A stretch of DNA of 31,797 nt. Source: JAIVGV01 sp045807785. GTDB taxonomy: Bacteria; Acidobacteriota; Blastocatellia; Pyrinomonadales; Pyrinomonadaceae. The DNA lies in contig JBJMGS010000004.1 in assembly GCA_045807785.1 (NCBI GenBank), positions 1 through 31,797 of the forward strand, read 5' to 3'. The notes under the pieces were generated by a model. The model worked only from the letters and a program-made list of their open reading frames with translations. It was not told where the DNA came from and searched no databases. Positions within the stretch are counted from its first letter, which is position 1; every line of letters starts with the position of its first letter. The position numbers and the translations under genes are program-made. This document shows positions 31,732 through 31,797 of this stretch, piece by piece.

Positions 31732-31797
31732 ATGTTTGCCTTGACGAAGCGAATGTTAACGGCGCTGATTTTCGTGGCCGCCTTGGCCGTTAATTCC
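31732..31797 (+). CDS. Start of an exported protein, truncated by the window edge
   Basis: Only 22 residues are visible: MFALTKRMLTALIFVAALAV and onward, a typical signal peptide with a basic start and hydrophobic core. GAGAGGA lies 11 bases upstream; an in-frame ATG at 31720 is an alternative start. Position after GH105 and an oxidoreductase suggests another secreted or outer-membrane member of the pectin cluster, but nothing in the visible part shows its function. Confidence 0.6.
   Translation, partial: MFALTKRMLTALIFVAALAVNS

Noticed and set aside
1..31797. tRNA/rRNA genes, CRISPR arrays, transposases or phage genes
   Set aside because: Nothing in the sequence supports any of these; the repeats seen are isolated palindromes without regular spacers.

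Overview
The window looks like a chromosomal segment of a high-GC, free-living, plant-matter-degrading bacterium. My best guess is an acidobacterium of the Blastocatellia/Pyrinomonadaceae type. This rests on gene content (cyanophycin genes, CheB/CheR-histidine kinase fusion, pectin catabolism), on strong GC codon bias, and on palindromic intergenic repeats containing GCGGGCATCCTGC and GCGGGTGGGT cores. It is an inference from style, not a phylogenetic result. I see no tRNA, rRNA, CRISPR array, transposase or phage gene.

Layout. (1) Bases 1-242: the end of an M3-family oligopeptidase gene, closed by a strong hairpin shared with the convergent cheB gene. (2) 427-9148: a signalling block. It holds a stand-alone CheB esterase with a zinc-ribbon tail, a divergent 1251-residue CheB-CheR-PAS-PAS-histidine kinase fusion translationally coupled to a NarL-type regulator, a single-domain receiver, a short coiled-coil protein, a PYP-like PAS protein without the chromophore cysteine, a Crp/Fnr-like regulator, and a receiver whose phospho-aspartate is a glutamate. 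(3) 9279-15165: a cyanophycin locus with two cyanophycinases, cyanophycin synthetase and a PF06089-type asparaginase, all on the + strand. (4) 15302-31797: a pectin/galacturonate utilisation region.

The pectin region has secreted polygalacturonase (GH28) and pectin methylesterase (CE8). A minus-strand run carries a NagB-like protein, a KduI/IolB-family isomerase, KduD, a D-tartrate-dehydratase-like enolase and an EamA exporter. A divergent plus-strand run carries an M24-like protein, an ExuT-like hexuronate transporter, KDG kinase and KDPG aldolase. A FadR/GntR regulator is divergent to a GH105 unsaturated-uronyl hydrolase, which is followed by a Gfo/Idh/MocA oxidoreductase and the start of another exported protein. 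The enzymes fit together as: demethylate and cut pectin, remove unsaturated galacturonate, isomerise it (KduI), reduce it to KDG (KduD), phosphorylate it (KdgK) and split it to pyruvate plus glyceraldehyde-3-phosphate (Eda).

The strongest new observation is a set of four GGTCNNACC inverted repeats lying only in the two divergent promoter regions of the pectin cluster. One sits just downstream of a TTGACA promoter and one overlaps the regulator's own start codon. Their form matches operators known for the PdhR/LldR branch of the FadR family, so they probably define the local regulon. Other points of interest are an M24 protein that has lost most metal ligands, a NagB-like protein with swapped catalytic residues, two non-identical cyanophycinases with no isoaspartyl dipeptidase nearby, and a degenerate receiver.
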